A stretch of 64,000 bases of DNA, taken from the NCBI GenBank assembly GCA_025463135.1, contig JAOAPY010000025.1, positions 62,001-126,000 on the forward strand, in the 5' to 3' direction. Origin of the DNA: Acidobacteriota bacterium (GTDB lineage Bacteria; Acidobacteriota; Blastocatellia; Pyrinomonadales; Pyrinomonadaceae). A program made the position numbers and the translations under genes. This document shows positions 47,267 through 56,691 of this stretch, one piece after another (position 1 is the first letter of the stretch; every line of letters starts with the position of its first letter). Below the pieces are notes generated by a model. It made no database searches and had not been told where the DNA came from. It saw only the letters and a list, made by a program, of their open reading frames with translations.

Positions 47267-48083
47267 CGAAACCACGACGGCAGAAGCCAGTTCCGATATC
47301 GCCATCGATCTCATAGACCCCAGTCCGGTACAGCCGCGGAGCCACTTCGATGATCGCAGCCTAAAAGAGTTGGCGATGTCCATTCGGGAGAATGGCATCG
47401 TGCAACCGATACTCGTTCGGCCTAGTGGAGCCAGGTTTGAATTGGTGGCAGGGGAACGACGCTGGCGCGCGGCGCGGGCGGCGGGTCTGGAACGAATACC
47501 GGCTATTGTGCGGGAGATTGCGAATGACAAAGTTCTGGAACTCGCTCTCATTGAGAATATTCAGCGCGAAGATCTAAACGCCATCGAAGAAGCTCGCGCT
47601 TATAAGAAGCTGATCGAGACGGTGGGGTTAACGCAGGAGTCACTGGCCCAGCGCGTCGGTCGAGACCGGTCCTACATCACGAACCACCTTCGCCTACTGC
47701 GTTTACCTGACGATCTCCAGCAACTGGTCCAGGAGGGAAAGCTTTCCGCCGGGCACGCGCGAACTTTGCTCGGCACGGATGATGTTCCAGCGCAACGACG
47801 TGTGGCTAGAAAGATTATGGAAAAAGGCCTCTCGGTTCGTGAGACCGAGAGGGTAATTCAGCAACTCATCGAGAACAAGGGGAAGCACCCGGACGCCACA
47901 TCGCGCAGCGGCGCAGATCCAAATCTGAAAGCGGCAGAGGCTAAGTTGCGACGGAAGTTAGGCACTCGGATTAGCATTACACCAAGTGGCTCCCGGCCAG
48001 GTGGGAAGATCGAAATCGAGTATTATGACGATCGTGAGCTTGATCGCTTCTATGGTCTCCTCATGGCCGGGGAACCTGCGTAG
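47217..48083 (+). CDS. parB: chromosome partitioning protein ParB (Spo0J)
   Basis: 288 residues. Starts RKPLGRGLNALLSAD, the typical N-terminus. The ParB/Sulfiredoxin CTPase domain shows DPSPVQPRSHFDD, SIRENGIVQPILVRP, GERRWRAARAAG and ENIQREDLNAIEEA; a helix-turn-helix covers LTQESLAQRVGRDRSYITNHLRLL. The C-terminal dimerisation region is short (IEIEYYDDRELDRFYGLLMAG). The start lies inside parA, so the two are coupled. Confidence 0.97.
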   Translation: MTRKPLGRGLNALLSADETTTAEASSDIAIDLIDPSPVQPRSHFDDRSLKELAMSIRENGIVQPILVRPSGARFELVAGERRWRAARAAGLERIPAIVREIANDKVLELALIENIQREDLNAIEEARAYKKLIETVGLTQESLAQRVGRDRSYITNHLRLLRLPDDLQQLVQEGKLSAGHARTLLGTDDVPAQRRVARKIMEKGLSVRETERVIQQLIENKGKHPDATSRSGADPNLKAAEAKLRRKLGTRISITPSGSRPGGKIEIEYYDDRELDRFYGLLMAGEPA

Positions 48084-48300
48084 TACTTTTAACTTTTATT
48101 GAACAGTATTTTATACAACAGCAAGTTCAACCGCTTAAGAAATCTGTCGTCCAGGAACAGCCCGGTGAATGTCAGGCAAGTGCGTAGTCCTGATCAACCG
48201 GTTCCGTGAGCAGGTTTGACGGTCTCTTCAGGGGCGTGCTAGACTCGCCAGCTTTTTGATGAGACTCGAGTTTGCTGATTCCTGACGTGGACCTGGTCGA
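48084..48300. other. intergenic region between parB and the ATP synthase genes
   Basis: 217 bp. It contains AT-rich stretches and presumably the ATP synthase promoter. I see no clear terminator or repeat. Confidence 0.35.
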
Positions 48301-48759
48301 ATGATAATCTTCGCCTTCGCGGAAAATGCTATTCAATTAGTGCCCGACGGCACATTGCTTATCCATCTATTGTTGGTGGTGGTAATGGTGTTCGTCCTCA
48401 ATCGAACCCTGTTCCGTCCTATTAATAAAGTACTGGCAGAGCGCGATGCCCAAACAAGCGGAAGGCTGGGTCAGGCAAAGAAACTCAAGACCGATCTTGA
48501 AACCAGCCTATCGAAGTATGAGCGCGCCTTACGAGAAGCAAGGACTTCAGCCTACCAACTTATTGAGAGGGAGCGTATTGAGGCGCTAAAACTGCGCGAG
48601 CAGAGAGTAATGCAGATGAGAGAAGAAGTCCGTGCTCTGGTAGCGCAACAGAAGTCGGAGATAGAGCGCCAGGCAGACGAGGCGCGGCGAGCGCTCACTC
48701 AAGAGTCAGCCCAAAGCGCTATTCGAATCGGCTCCCAAATACTTCATCGCCCGCTTTGA
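48301..48759 (+). CDS. atpF': F0F1 ATP synthase subunit b' (second b-type)
   Basis: 152 residues. One N-terminal transmembrane segment (LLIHLLLVVVMVFVLNRTLF, about 19-38) and then a long charged coiled coil. FRPINKVLAERD at the membrane exit fits the b/b' stalk family. Two different b-type genes in tandem are known in cyanobacteria, alphaproteobacteria and others and form a heterodimeric peripheral stalk. Confidence 0.88.
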   Translation: MIIFAFAENAIQLVPDGTLLIHLLLVVVMVFVLNRTLFRPINKVLAERDAQTSGRLGQAKKLKTDLETSLSKYERALREARTSAYQLIERERIEALKLREQRVMQMREEVRALVAQQKSEIERQADEARRALTQESAQSAIRIGSQILHRPL

Positions 48760-48791
48760 TGACGCTTATAGTTTAAGATCGCGCTAACACC

Positions 48792-49340
48792 ATGCTGCCA
48801 ACTGTAGCAACATTTTTTGTAACCTTGATGATAGAAGGCCGAAGCTCCACCACCCCCTGGTGGGATTATCCTGGCTTGGAAGTGTGGAAATTTTTTAACC
48901 TTTTCATTTTTGTAGCAGTAATGGTTTATCTATTAAAGCGGCCCTTAAGCGATGCCTTCCGCAATCGGCGTGAGGCGATTCGCGCCGAGCTTTTGAAGGC
49001 GAGGACAGAGAGAGATGCGGCGCTGGCGAGGTTAGCCGAAGTGCAGGTGCGGCTCGACCGGCTGGATTCCGAGGTGGCCGGTATCAAAGAACACTCGGTA
49101 TCCGAGGCACAGGCGGAACGCGAGAGAATATTGCGAGATACAGAACAAGAGATACTTAAGCTCCAGGAACAATCCCAACGAGAAATCCTGAGCGCCGGTA
49201 AGGTTGCCAGGCACGAGTTGAGGCTTTTCGCCGCCCAACAGAGTGTCAAGGTGGCCGAAGAAGTCATACGTCGAGAGATAAGGCCCGAGGATGACTCGAG
49301 ATTGATGGAGCTGAACGTAGAACAATTGGGGAGGCGCTGA
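48792..49340 (+). CDS. atpF: F0F1 ATP synthase subunit b
   Basis: 182 residues. Hydrophobic VWKFFNLFIFVAVMVYLL (about 31-48) anchors the stalk; KRPLSDAFRNRREAIRAEL follows, then a coiled coil to the C-terminus. The second b-type subunit, closer to the delta gene as usual. It ends 2 bp before atpH. Confidence 0.9.
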   Translation: MLPTVATFFVTLMIEGRSSTTPWWDYPGLEVWKFFNLFIFVAVMVYLLKRPLSDAFRNRREAIRAELLKARTERDAALARLAEVQVRLDRLDSEVAGIKEHSVSEAQAERERILRDTEQEILKLQEQSQREILSAGKVARHELRLFAAQQSVKVAEEVIRREIRPEDDSRLMELNVEQLGRR

Positions 49341-49342
49341 CT

Positions 49343-49885
49343 TTGAGTTTGCAGACAATCGCTCGCCGCTACGCCATTGCGCTCGCGGACGTTGCCGTCG
49401 AGAACGGAGAGGCCGTTGCGGTCCAGGAGGAGTTGTCGGTCTGGGGTCAGATGATTTCTTCGAATGCGCTCCTCAAAGAGGCCCTAAGTAATCCTACGGT
49501 GCCTTACGACCAGAAAAGAAAACTACTTGAGGAGTTGATTAAGCGCACCAGGGTCCGCCCGACCACCGCTAATTTCCTGCAAGTACTGTTGCGGAATCAA
49601 CGCCTAAGTGAAATCAATGAAGTCAACAAGTGGTTCAGCCAGATTCTGGATGAACGGTCTGGCGTCATAGCGGCGGAAGTAACCACTGCACGGCCCGTCT
49701 CCGAGAAATCAGTGGAAGCCTTGCGTACCAGACTTACCGCCATCAGCGGCAAGCAGGTGCGGCTGAGTTTTATCACAGATGAAGATCTGATTGGCGGTAT
49801 GGTGGCCCGAATTGGCTCTACCGTATATGACGGATCTATTCGCAATCAACTACGAGAAATGGAGTTGAAGCTGTCAGGGAGCTAG
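49343..49885 (+). CDS. atpH: F0F1 ATP synthase subunit delta
   Basis: 180 residues with TTG start 2 bp after atp[13 protein letters not shown] at the N-terminus and the C-terminal signature [23 protein letters not shown] are diagnostic. Connects the F1 head to the b stalks. Confidence 0.95.
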   Translation: MSLQTIARRYAIALADVAVENGEAVAVQEELSVWGQMISSNALLKEALSNPTVPYDQKRKLLEELIKRTRVRPTTANFLQVLLRNQRLSEINEVNKWFSQILDERSGVIAAEVTTARPVSEKSVEALRTRLTAISGKQVRLSFITDEDLIGGMVARIGSTVYDGSIRNQLREMELKLSGS

Positions 49886-49892
49886 GTACTAT

Positions 49893-51449
49893 ATGGAACC
49901 GATCAAAGCTAATGAAATAAACGAAATTATTCGGAAGCAGATTGTGAACTTCGAAGCCGGCGTCACGGTGATGGAAGTCGGTACAGTGATCAAGGTCGGC
50001 GACGGAATTGCAGAGATTCACGGTCTGGAAAAAGTGATGGCGGGCGAGCTGTTAGAGTTCCCCCACGAGGTGCGCGGCCTGGCGTTAAATCTCGAAGAAG
50101 ATAAAGTTGGCGCAGTGTTGTTTGGGGATTTTCAAACGATCAAGGAAGGCGATCTCGTAAAGCGAACCGGGCGAATCATGCAGGTCCCGGTAGGCGACGC
50201 GCTCATCGGTCGGGTAGTGGATGCGCTCGGCAATCCAATTGATGACCGTGGGCCGATCGTTACTGAAACCTTCAATCCAGTCGAACGAATTGCGCCCGGT
50301 GTGGTTGATCGTCAGCCGGTGAAGGAACCCCTGCAAACTGGTCTTAAGGCGATTGATGCGATGGTCCCTATTGGGCGCGGACAGCGCGAGCTGATTATCG
50401 GTGATCGTCAGACCGGAAAGACCGCGGTGGCCGTGGACACGATCATCAACCAGAAAGGTAAGGACGTAATTTGTATTTACGTCGCCATCGGCCAGAAAGC
50501 TTCCACGGTCGCACAAGTCGTGAAGACGTTGTCAGATCATGGCGCCATGGATTACACCATCGTGGTTAAGGCCACTGCTTCAGATCCGGCGGCGATGCAG
50601 TTCCTGGCTCCGTATTCCGGAGCTGCGATGGGGGAATTCTTTCGTGATACCGGCCGACACGCGCTGACGATCTATGACGATCTTTCGAAACAGGCAGCAG
50701 CCTACCGCGAAATTTCTTTGCTGCTTCGTCGTCCCCCTGGTCGCGAAGCTTATCCCGGAGATGTTTTCTATCTTCACTCACGTTTACTTGAGCGCGCTGC
50801 AAAACTCGCAGACTCCAAGGGCGGCGGATCGTTAACCAGTTTGCCAATCATCGAAACTCAGGCGGGTGACATCTCTGCGTATATTCCCACCAACGTCATT
50901 TCGATTACCGATGGACAGATCTTCCTCGAGGCGGATCTCTTCAACTCAGGCATTCGCCCGGGTATTAACGTAGGCAACAGTGTCTCGCGAGTGGGCGGTT
51001 CGGCGCAGATCAAGGCAATGAAGCAGGTAGCCGGTTCGCTGAGACTGGATTTGGCCCAGTTTAGAGAATTGCAAGCCTTCGCGCAGTTTGGTTCGGACCT
51101 GGACAAGGCCACGCAATCACAACTGGCACGTGGTGAGCGACTCACTGAAATACTGAAGCAACCGCAATATCAACCGATGTCGGTGGAGAAACAGGTTCTT
51201 GTGATCTGGGCGGCAACCAATGGTCATGTCGATGAAGTTGCCATTGAAGACGTGCGACAGTTTGAAGCGGAACTCCTGAAATTTGTCGAGAATTCACACC
51301 CGAGTCTTTTGCAGTCGATTCGAGAGAAGAAATCTCTAACTGAAGAGATCACAGCGGATTTGAAACAAGCGATAGCCGACTTCAAAGAATCGTGGAAAGA
51401 CAGGCGCGCCAGCGAAGCCTCCGCAGCCGTAGGGGCCGCCGCACAATAG
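49893..51449 (+). CDS. atpA: F0F1 ATP synthase subunit alpha
   Basis: 518 residues. Starts [17 protein letters not shown], Walker A is [13 protein letters not shown], and the signature [14 protein letters not shown]-like block appears as [18 protein letters not shown]. Conserved [39 protein letters not shown] is full length. Noncatalytic nucleotide-binding subunit of F1. Confidence 0.97.
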   Translation: MEPIKANEINEIIRKQIVNFEAGVTVMEVGTVIKVGDGIAEIHGLEKVMAGELLEFPHEVRGLALNLEEDKVGAVLFGDFQTIKEGDLVKRTGRIMQVPVGDALIGRVVDALGNPIDDRGPIVTETFNPVERIAPGVVDRQPVKEPLQTGLKAIDAMVPIGRGQRELIIGDRQTGKTAVAVDTIINQKGKDVICIYVAIGQKASTVAQVVKTLSDHGAMDYTIVVKATASDPAAMQFLAPYSGAAMGEFFRDTGRHALTIYDDLSKQAAAYREISLLLRRPPGREAYPGDVFYLHSRLLERAAKLADSKGGGSLTSLPIIETQAGDISAYIPTNVISITDGQIFLEADLFNSGIRPGINVGNSVSRVGGSAQIKAMKQVAGSLRLDLAQFRELQAFAQFGSDLDKATQSQLARGERLTEILKQPQYQPMSVEKQVLVIWAATNGHVDEVAIEDVRQFEAELLKFVENSHPSLLQSIREKKSLTEEITADLKQAIADFKESWKDRRASEASAAVGAAAQ

Positions 51450-51517
51450 AGCCCGGGTTAACGGTACTCTGCGCGATCGTAACTATTCTCGACTAACAAG
51501 TTCTCAGTTTCTTATCC

Positions 51518-52408
51518 ATGCCGAATCTTTTGGACATTCGCCGGCGTATCAAGTCGGTCAAGAACACGCAGCAAATTACCAAGGCCATGAAAATGGTTTC
51601 CGCGGCGAAGTTGAAGCGCGCTCAGGATCGCGTGATCACCGCACGACCCTTCGCCAACAAGATGACGCAGGTGCTTAGCGCCCTGGCCGATCGCACCGAC
51701 GAAAATTTCCATCACCCGTTGCTCGACGCTCGCGGTGACGAACGTTATCTGTTGGTTCTGGTGACGGCCGACAAGGGTCTGTGCGGAGCCTTTAATACAA
51801 ATCTGATCAAAGCCGCTCAGGCGTTCATTCGAGACAATTCAAGCAAACAAATCGAACTCCTTACGGCGGGCCGGAAGGGACGAGATTTTTTCAAGCGGCG
51901 GCAGTTCACGATTGTAGGTGAGTACGTCGGACTGACAGGCAAGGGCCGAGTCGACTTTTCAGAAGCGCTGGAAGTCGCCGGCGACATCATCAAACGCTTC
52001 ACCGACGACGAGAAGATCGATAAGGTTTTTTTCATCTACAACGAATTCAAATCAGTGTTGCAGCAGCGAGTCGTGCTAGAACAGCTGTTACCCGTCGCTC
52101 GCACCAGCGCAAGCGAGCCGGATCCCGGCGCGTCTGGCGAAGAGCGCAATCTGGTTGATTACGTTTACGAGCAGTCGCCGGCTGAGATTTTCAGTGTACT
52201 ACTGCCGCGGTTGGTTGAGACGCAGGTGTTTCGTGCGTTGCTGGAGTCGGTGGCCTCTGAACAGGGCGCTCGCATGACGGCGATGGATTCTGCTTCAAAG
52301 AATGCTCGGGAACTGATTGATACCTTGACGTTGAACATGAATCGCGTACGACAAGCGGCGATTACCAACGAAATCATCGAGATCGTCGGCGGCGCTGCGG
52401 CTTTGTAA
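51518..52408 (+). CDS. atpG: F0F1 ATP synthase subunit gamma
   Basis: 296 residues. N-terminal LLDIRRRIKSVKNTQQITKAMKMVSAAKL and the C-terminal SASKNARELIDTLTLNMNRVRQAAITNEIIEIVGGA are the gamma hallmarks; they form the central shaft. The beta and epsilon genes that normally follow are absent: a terminator and an unrelated gene come next. Confidence 0.97.
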   Translation: MPNLLDIRRRIKSVKNTQQITKAMKMVSAAKLKRAQDRVITARPFANKMTQVLSALADRTDENFHHPLLDARGDERYLLVLVTADKGLCGAFNTNLIKAAQAFIRDNSSKQIELLTAGRKGRDFFKRRQFTIVGEYVGLTGKGRVDFSEALEVAGDIIKRFTDDEKIDKVFFIYNEFKSVLQQRVVLEQLLPVARTSASEPDPGASGEERNLVDYVYEQSPAEIFSVLLPRLVETQVFRALLESVASEQGARMTAMDSASKNARELIDTLTLNMNRVRQAAITNEIIEIVGGAAAL

Positions 52409-52433
52409 CGACATAGCGGTTCCGGGTATTGGC

Positions 52434-52470
52434 AATGGGAAGCAGCAAACGCGGCTTCCCATTATTATTA
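52434..52470 (+). terminator. terminator after atpG
   Basis: AATGGGAAGC (52434-52443) and GCTTCCCATT (52454-52463) form a perfect 10-bp stem, followed by ATTATTA. It ends the partial ATP synthase operon. Confidence 0.85.
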
Positions 52471-52485
52471 GCCGGGTAAATTTTC

Positions 52486-53007
52486 ATGGGTGAAGAAATT
52501 CTGCAGGGGAAAACTCATCCCGACCAAAGCCGTTTGCGTCGCTACCTGCCGCTGTTGATTTGGATGGCGGTGATTTTTTTTGCTTCGACCGGAGAGTTCT
52601 CAGCTTCGAATACGAACGCCCTGATTCAACCGCTGTTGCGCTGGCTCTTTCCTCACATCACAGACGAACGAATCGCTACCTTTCATTTTCTTTTGCGAAA
52701 ATGCGGGCATTTCAGTGAATACGCAGTGATGGGCCTGTTGGCGGCCCATGCCTTTATTGCGTCCTCTCATACCAAACTTCGCAGTCACTGGTTTGTTGTC
52801 GCGTTACTTCTGATCTGCGTTTACGCCCTCTCGGACGAATATCATCAAAGCTTCGTCGCCTCACGCACCGCATCGATCTACGACAGCCTTATCGATACGG
52901 CAGGGGGAACGACGGCTCTGATTCTCGTAGCCCTCTGGCGCCGCCGCAGCAGACGCAAACACGAACTCACCCAGCAGGTGTCTGCCGGGAAGCCAAGAGT
53001 TGCATAG
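52486..53007 (+). CDS. VanZ-like family membrane protein
   Basis: 173 residues. Four hydrophobic segments, about 22-38 (LPLLIWMAVIFFAST), 74-92, 102-120 and 136-152. The VanZ-like motif FLLRKCGHFSEYAVMGLL and the later LSDEYHQSFVASRTASIYDSLIDTAGG are clear. VanZ itself gives low-level teicoplanin resistance, but most members are of unknown function, and nothing here points to resistance. The C-terminus is basic. Confidence 0.8.
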   Translation: MGEEILQGKTHPDQSRLRRYLPLLIWMAVIFFASTGEFSASNTNALIQPLLRWLFPHITDERIATFHFLLRKCGHFSEYAVMGLLAAHAFIASSHTKLRSHWFVVALLLICVYALSDEYHQSFVASRTASIYDSLIDTAGGTTALILVALWRRRSRRKHELTQQVSAGKPRVA

Positions 53008-53123
53008 CGCGCAGTCCTTAGCTACTTATCGAGAGCGAACGCGTCTCTTGAACATCGCATGCGCTTTGCCCGTATAATGTGCATGCCGGCTGCAAGCCCG
53101 CCCAAAGGAGTTCTGGAGACAAT

Positions 53124-54272
53124 ATGGGAATACTTGACGCAATTCGCACGCAATTCATCGAAGTCATCGAGTGGCTCGACGACACGGGCAATACGATGCT
53201 CTTTCGTTTTCCCGTACACGGTCAGGAGATTAAAAATGGCGCGCGCTTGACGGTGCGCGAATCTCAAGCGGCGGTGTTTGTCTTTCAGGGGCAGATTGCC
53301 GACGTGTTTCCGCCGGGCTTGTATACCATCGACGGGGGCAACACACCCGTGCTGACAAAGCTGGGAGCGTGGCAACACGGATTCACTTCGCCTTTCAAAT
53401 CCGAGGTCTACTTTGTCAATACCAAACAGTTCACCGATCTAAAGTGGGGGACGCCGAATCCTGTGATGATGCGCGACACGGATTTTGGGATGGTGCGCCT
53501 GCGAGCATTCGGTATCTATTCGATTCGGGTTGCGGATCCCCGGGCTTTCATTAAAGAGATTGCCGGCACCAACGGGCGATTTGAAACCGAAGATATTGAA
53601 GGCCAACTCCGTCGCACACTGGTCAGTGGCTTTAGTGATGCCGTGGCCGAGTCAAAGATTGCGGCGCTGGATCTGGCAGCGCACTATGACGAGTTGGGCG
53701 GAGTGTTGCGCAGCAAGTTGGACCAGGAGTTTAAGTCGTTTGGCCTCGAGCTAACGAAGTTTGTGATCGAAAACATTTCGCTGCCGCCGGAAGTAGAAGC
53801 GGCGATGGACAAACGAACTTCGATGGGGGTCATTGGCGACGTCAATCGTTACACACAGTTCCAGGCGGCCGATGCGATGCGCGATGCGGCGCAGAATCAA
53901 TCAGGTGGTGCGGGATTGGGAGCCGGTCTCGGCGCGGGGTTTGCTGTCGGCAATGCGATGGCTGGCGCCCTGGGTAATGCGACAAATTCGCAAAGTTCCG
54001 GATCAGGTGCCGGCAGCGTAGCCACAATCATCTGTAACAAGTGCGGCGCCGCTACCCCGGCGTCCTCAAAATTCTGCAATGAGTGCGGCGCAAAGATCGA
54101 AGTCGCCGCCGCCGCGGCTCCCTGCGTTAAGTGCGGCGCCACTCTGCATCCGGGCGCCAAATTCTGCAGCGAGTGCGGAGCGAGTCAGGAAAAGCAAAAG
54201 TGTTCAAATTGTCAGGCTGAGCTGCCTTCGGGTACGAAGTTTTGTAACGAGTGCGGCACTAAGGTCGGCTGA
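53124..54272 (+). CDS. SPFH/Band-7 protein with three C-terminal zinc ribbons
   Basis: 382 residues from the ATG at 53124, with GGAG 5 nt upstream. Residues 1-240 are an SPFH/band-7-like domain (YdjI/virion-core type: FRFPVHGQEIKNGARLTVRESQAAVFVFQGQ, then LTKFVIENISLPPEVEAAMDKR). A Gly/Ala-rich hydrophobic stretch (GAGLGAGLGAGFAVGNAMAG, about 265-290) follows. Three zinc-ribbon units then end the protein: CNKCG..FCNECG, CVKCG..FCSECG and CSNCQ..FCNECG. No N-terminal membrane anchor is seen. SPFH proteins form large membrane-linked assemblies. The partner is unknown. Confidence 0.87.
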   Translation: MGILDAIRTQFIEVIEWLDDTGNTMLFRFPVHGQEIKNGARLTVRESQAAVFVFQGQIADVFPPGLYTIDGGNTPVLTKLGAWQHGFTSPFKSEVYFVNTKQFTDLKWGTPNPVMMRDTDFGMVRLRAFGIYSIRVADPRAFIKEIAGTNGRFETEDIEGQLRRTLVSGFSDAVAESKIAALDLAAHYDELGGVLRSKLDQEFKSFGLELTKFVIENISLPPEVEAAMDKRTSMGVIGDVNRYTQFQAADAMRDAAQNQSGGAGLGAGLGAGFAVGNAMAGALGNATNSQSSGSGAGSVATIICNKCGAATPASSKFCNECGAKIEVAAAAAPCVKCGATLHPGAKFCSECGASQEKQKCSNCQAELPSGTKFCNECGTKVG

Positions 54273-54290
54273 AGATCCAAGACCAGCGCA

Positions 54291-54388
54291 ACGTCCGTAA
54301 CAAGGCGCTTAGGGTTCATCAAACTTAGCTTGCATGCTTTGGCGAGCAGCAAGATAAGGATTGAAATCTAAACTCCCGTTACGGACGT
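54291..54388. repeat. inverted repeat downstream of the SPFH gene
   Basis: ACGTCCGTAAC (54291-54301) and GTTACGGACGT (54378-54388) are exact 11-bp arms with a 76-bp centre, and TTTGTATTT follows. The related core AAACTAACAGTTT lies further on (54422-54434). Confidence 0.7.
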
Positions 54389-54511
54389 TTTGTATTTCAG
54401 CATCCGCGGCCTACAGACCGAAAACTAACAGTTTGAATTGCAATACTGTATGCTGAGCACACTCATCGCATCGAGTCGAAATCTGGTGAACGCTTTACGA
54501 GAGGACGCAGC

Positions 54512-55777
54512 ATGTTGAGCCGCCTCAAGCAGCCCCGGCGTGTAGTAATCACCGGCATGGGGTGCATGACTCCTATTGGCTTGGGACGGGCAGCCTACTG
54601 GCAGGCTTTGTGCAATGGTGAAAGCGGCGTACGCCGGATCGAAAGTTACGACGTTTCAGATTCGGCCGTGAAGATTGCCGCCCAGGTACGCGGGTTTGAC
54701 TGGGAAGCCCAACTCAGTCCCAAAGATCGCAAACACGTACCACGCACCGTCCCCCTGGCGCTGGCCGCCGCACGGGAAGCACTCGAAGACGCCAACTATC
54801 CAACCAGCGATCTAACGCTGGAGCAACGACGCGCAATCGGAGTGGTGTTGGGAACTGGCGGCGGAGGTCTGGCCTTCACTGAACAACAGTACGAGTACTG
54901 GTACGTTGGGCCTCTTTACAAAGCCAGTGTCTACACAATTCCAGCTTCTACCCACGGCGGACTCTCCAGTGAACTCTCAATGGCGTTTGGCTTGCGCGGG
55001 CTCTCGCACATAGTCTCAACGGGATGCACCAGTTCGACCGATGCGATTGCCTACGCAGCCCAGCACATCGCGCTGGGCCGTCAGGATGTAATGCTGAGCG
55101 GCGGAGTGGACGCGCCGATAGCCCCGGGCATTATGGCCGGCTTTAATTTGATGACGGTCCTGACCAACGAATGGAATGATGAGCCACATCGGGCGTCAAG
55201 ACCGTTTTCACGCGACCGCTCGGGCATCGTGGTTGGCGAGGGCGCCTGGATATATGTGCTCGAAGAATTCGAGCATGCGGCAAACCGCGGTGCGCGAGTT
55301 TGGGCAGAGATCACGGGTTACGGTGCCACCTGCGACGCATATCATCGCGTACGTTTGGAAGAGTCGGGTGATGAACCCGCGCGCGCGATGGGGCTGGCGT
55401 TGGCGGACGCAGGACGTGATCCGGGTGAAATCGATTATGTAAACCTGCACGGAACGTCAACGCTGCTGAACGATAGGATTGAAACCAGCGCGCTGAAAAT
55501 CGCTTTCAACAGTCACGCGTCACGCATTCCCATGTCGGCCACAAAATCACAGATCGGGCATCCACAGGGAGCGAGCGGAGCCGCCGGACTGGGAGCGGCT
55601 TTGTGCGCTATGCATACCAAAATGATTCCTCCCACCATCAACCTGGACCAGCCGGATCCCGACTGCGACCTGGATTACGTTCCCAATCAGGCCCGCGAAG
55701 CAGAAGTCAACATAGCGCTGTGCAACTGCATTGGCTTTGGATCGAAGAACAGTGCGCTGGTCATCGAAAGACTCTGA
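54512..55777 (+). CDS. beta-ketoacyl-ACP synthase, FabF-like
   Basis: 421 residues. A ketosynthase of the KAS II type. The catalytic triad is readable: Cys172 (STGCTSSTDA), His313 (NLHGTST) and His350 (KSQIGHPQGASG). The N-terminus has VVITGMGCMTPIGLGRAAYW. It catalyses the Claisen condensation of an acyl primer with malonyl-ACP. The absence of nearby fabD, fabG or acpP genes and the following methyltransferase and flavoprotein suggest a dedicated secondary pathway, not bulk fatty acid synthesis. An upstream GAGAGGACGC gives a weak ribosome binding site. Confidence 0.92.
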   Translation: MLSRLKQPRRVVITGMGCMTPIGLGRAAYWQALCNGESGVRRIESYDVSDSAVKIAAQVRGFDWEAQLSPKDRKHVPRTVPLALAAAREALEDANYPTSDLTLEQRRAIGVVLGTGGGGLAFTEQQYEYWYVGPLYKASVYTIPASTHGGLSSELSMAFGLRGLSHIVSTGCTSSTDAIAYAAQHIALGRQDVMLSGGVDAPIAPGIMAGFNLMTVLTNEWNDEPHRASRPFSRDRSGIVVGEGAWIYVLEEFEHAANRGARVWAEITGYGATCDAYHRVRLEESGDEPARAMGLALADAGRDPGEIDYVNLHGTSTLLNDRIETSALKIAFNSHASRIPMSATKSQIGHPQGASGAAGLGAALCAMHTKMIPPTINLDQPDPDCDLDYVPNQAREAEVNIALCNCIGFGSKNSALVIERL

Positions 55778-55791
55778 ACCGGATTCTTTGC

Positions 55792-55861
55792 AACGCAAAC
55801 TGTTAGTTTGCGCGCGCGTGAGCGGCATCCAACGTGATCGCAAGCGAACAGCTTGCGTTAC
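55792..55861. repeat. paired palindromic repeat
   Basis: AACGCAAACTGTTAGTTTGCG (55792-55812) faces CGCAAGC-GAACA-GCTTGCGTTACC (55840-55863). Each is a hairpin and the two are imperfect inverted copies. AAACTGTTAGTTT also occurs inverted at 54422-54434. Confidence 0.75.
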
Positions 55862-55884
55862 CTTGACTCCGGTACTGTAAGGAC

Positions 55885-56679
55885 ATGTTCGATCGCTTTC
55901 ATCAACGCAGTTCTGAGTTGGAGCATCTCGACAAGGGCGACTACACAAGCGAAGAGTACGAAGGCTGCATTGTCGAACTGCAACTGGTAAATCGCTGGCT
56001 GGGAGACGCCCGGGCAGTGCGCCGCACCTTGCTGCGGGAAACAGAGCGTTCCGCCCGCACGGAGTTTTCAGTATTGGATGTGGGCGCCGGTTCAGGTGAG
56101 TTGCTGCGAGTAATCGCCGGGTGGACCAGAGGTCACGGCAAGTCGGGAAGGCTTGTGGGTGTGGAATTGAACTCCCGTTCCGCGCGCGCGATCCGCGACG
56201 AATCGCGGGCGTTTGCCGAAATCGTTTCGCTGCGCGCCGATGCCTTGCGACTTCCGTTCGCCGAAGATGAATTCGATTACGCCATGTGCTCGCTGTTTAC
56301 ACATCATTTCAAGGACGATCAAGTTGTAGCGATACTTCAAGAATTGGCTCGCGTTACTCGACACCGAATCTTTGTGATCGACTTGCACCGCCACCCGGTC
56401 GCTTACTATTTCTATACGACTGTGGGTCATCTGTTTTTGCACAATCGCCTGCTCCGCGAGGACGGCGCGCTTTCTATTCTCCGCAGCTTCAAACCGGACG
56501 AACTAAAGCAACTGGCGCAGGATGCTGGTCTTAGGAACATAACGGTCGAGCGGCATTTTCCCTATCGGCTGGTCCTTGCGGCTTCGCCGCCGCACAGTGC
56601 GGAAGGGCTCCGCCTTTCCGGTCCGATCTCTCGCTATGAGAGAAGCAGCGCTGCGACCAACGGCGGCGTGGCCTCATAA
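55885..56679 (+). CDS. class I SAM-dependent methyltransferase
   Basis: 264 residues. The SAM-binding motif I is LDVGAGSGELL (about residues 65-75); acidic motif VGVELNSRS and DALRLPF follow, with the post-motif strand FDYAMCSLFTHHF. The substrate-side C-terminal half carries hydrophobic segments (HPVAYYFYTTVGHLF) hinting at a lipid-like substrate. It lies between the ketosynthase and flavoprotein genes, all on the same strand. Confidence 0.85.
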   Translation: MFDRFHQRSSELEHLDKGDYTSEEYEGCIVELQLVNRWLGDARAVRRTLLRETERSARTEFSVLDVGAGSGELLRVIAGWTRGHGKSGRLVGVELNSRSARAIRDESRAFAEIVSLRADALRLPFAEDEFDYAMCSLFTHHFKDDQVVAILQELARVTRHRIFVIDLHRHPVAYYFYTTVGHLFLHNRLLREDGALSILRSFKPDELKQLAQDAGLRNITVERHFPYRLVLAASPPHSAEGLRLSGPISRYERSSAATNGGVAS

Positions 56680-56691
56680 CGTCACACTGTG

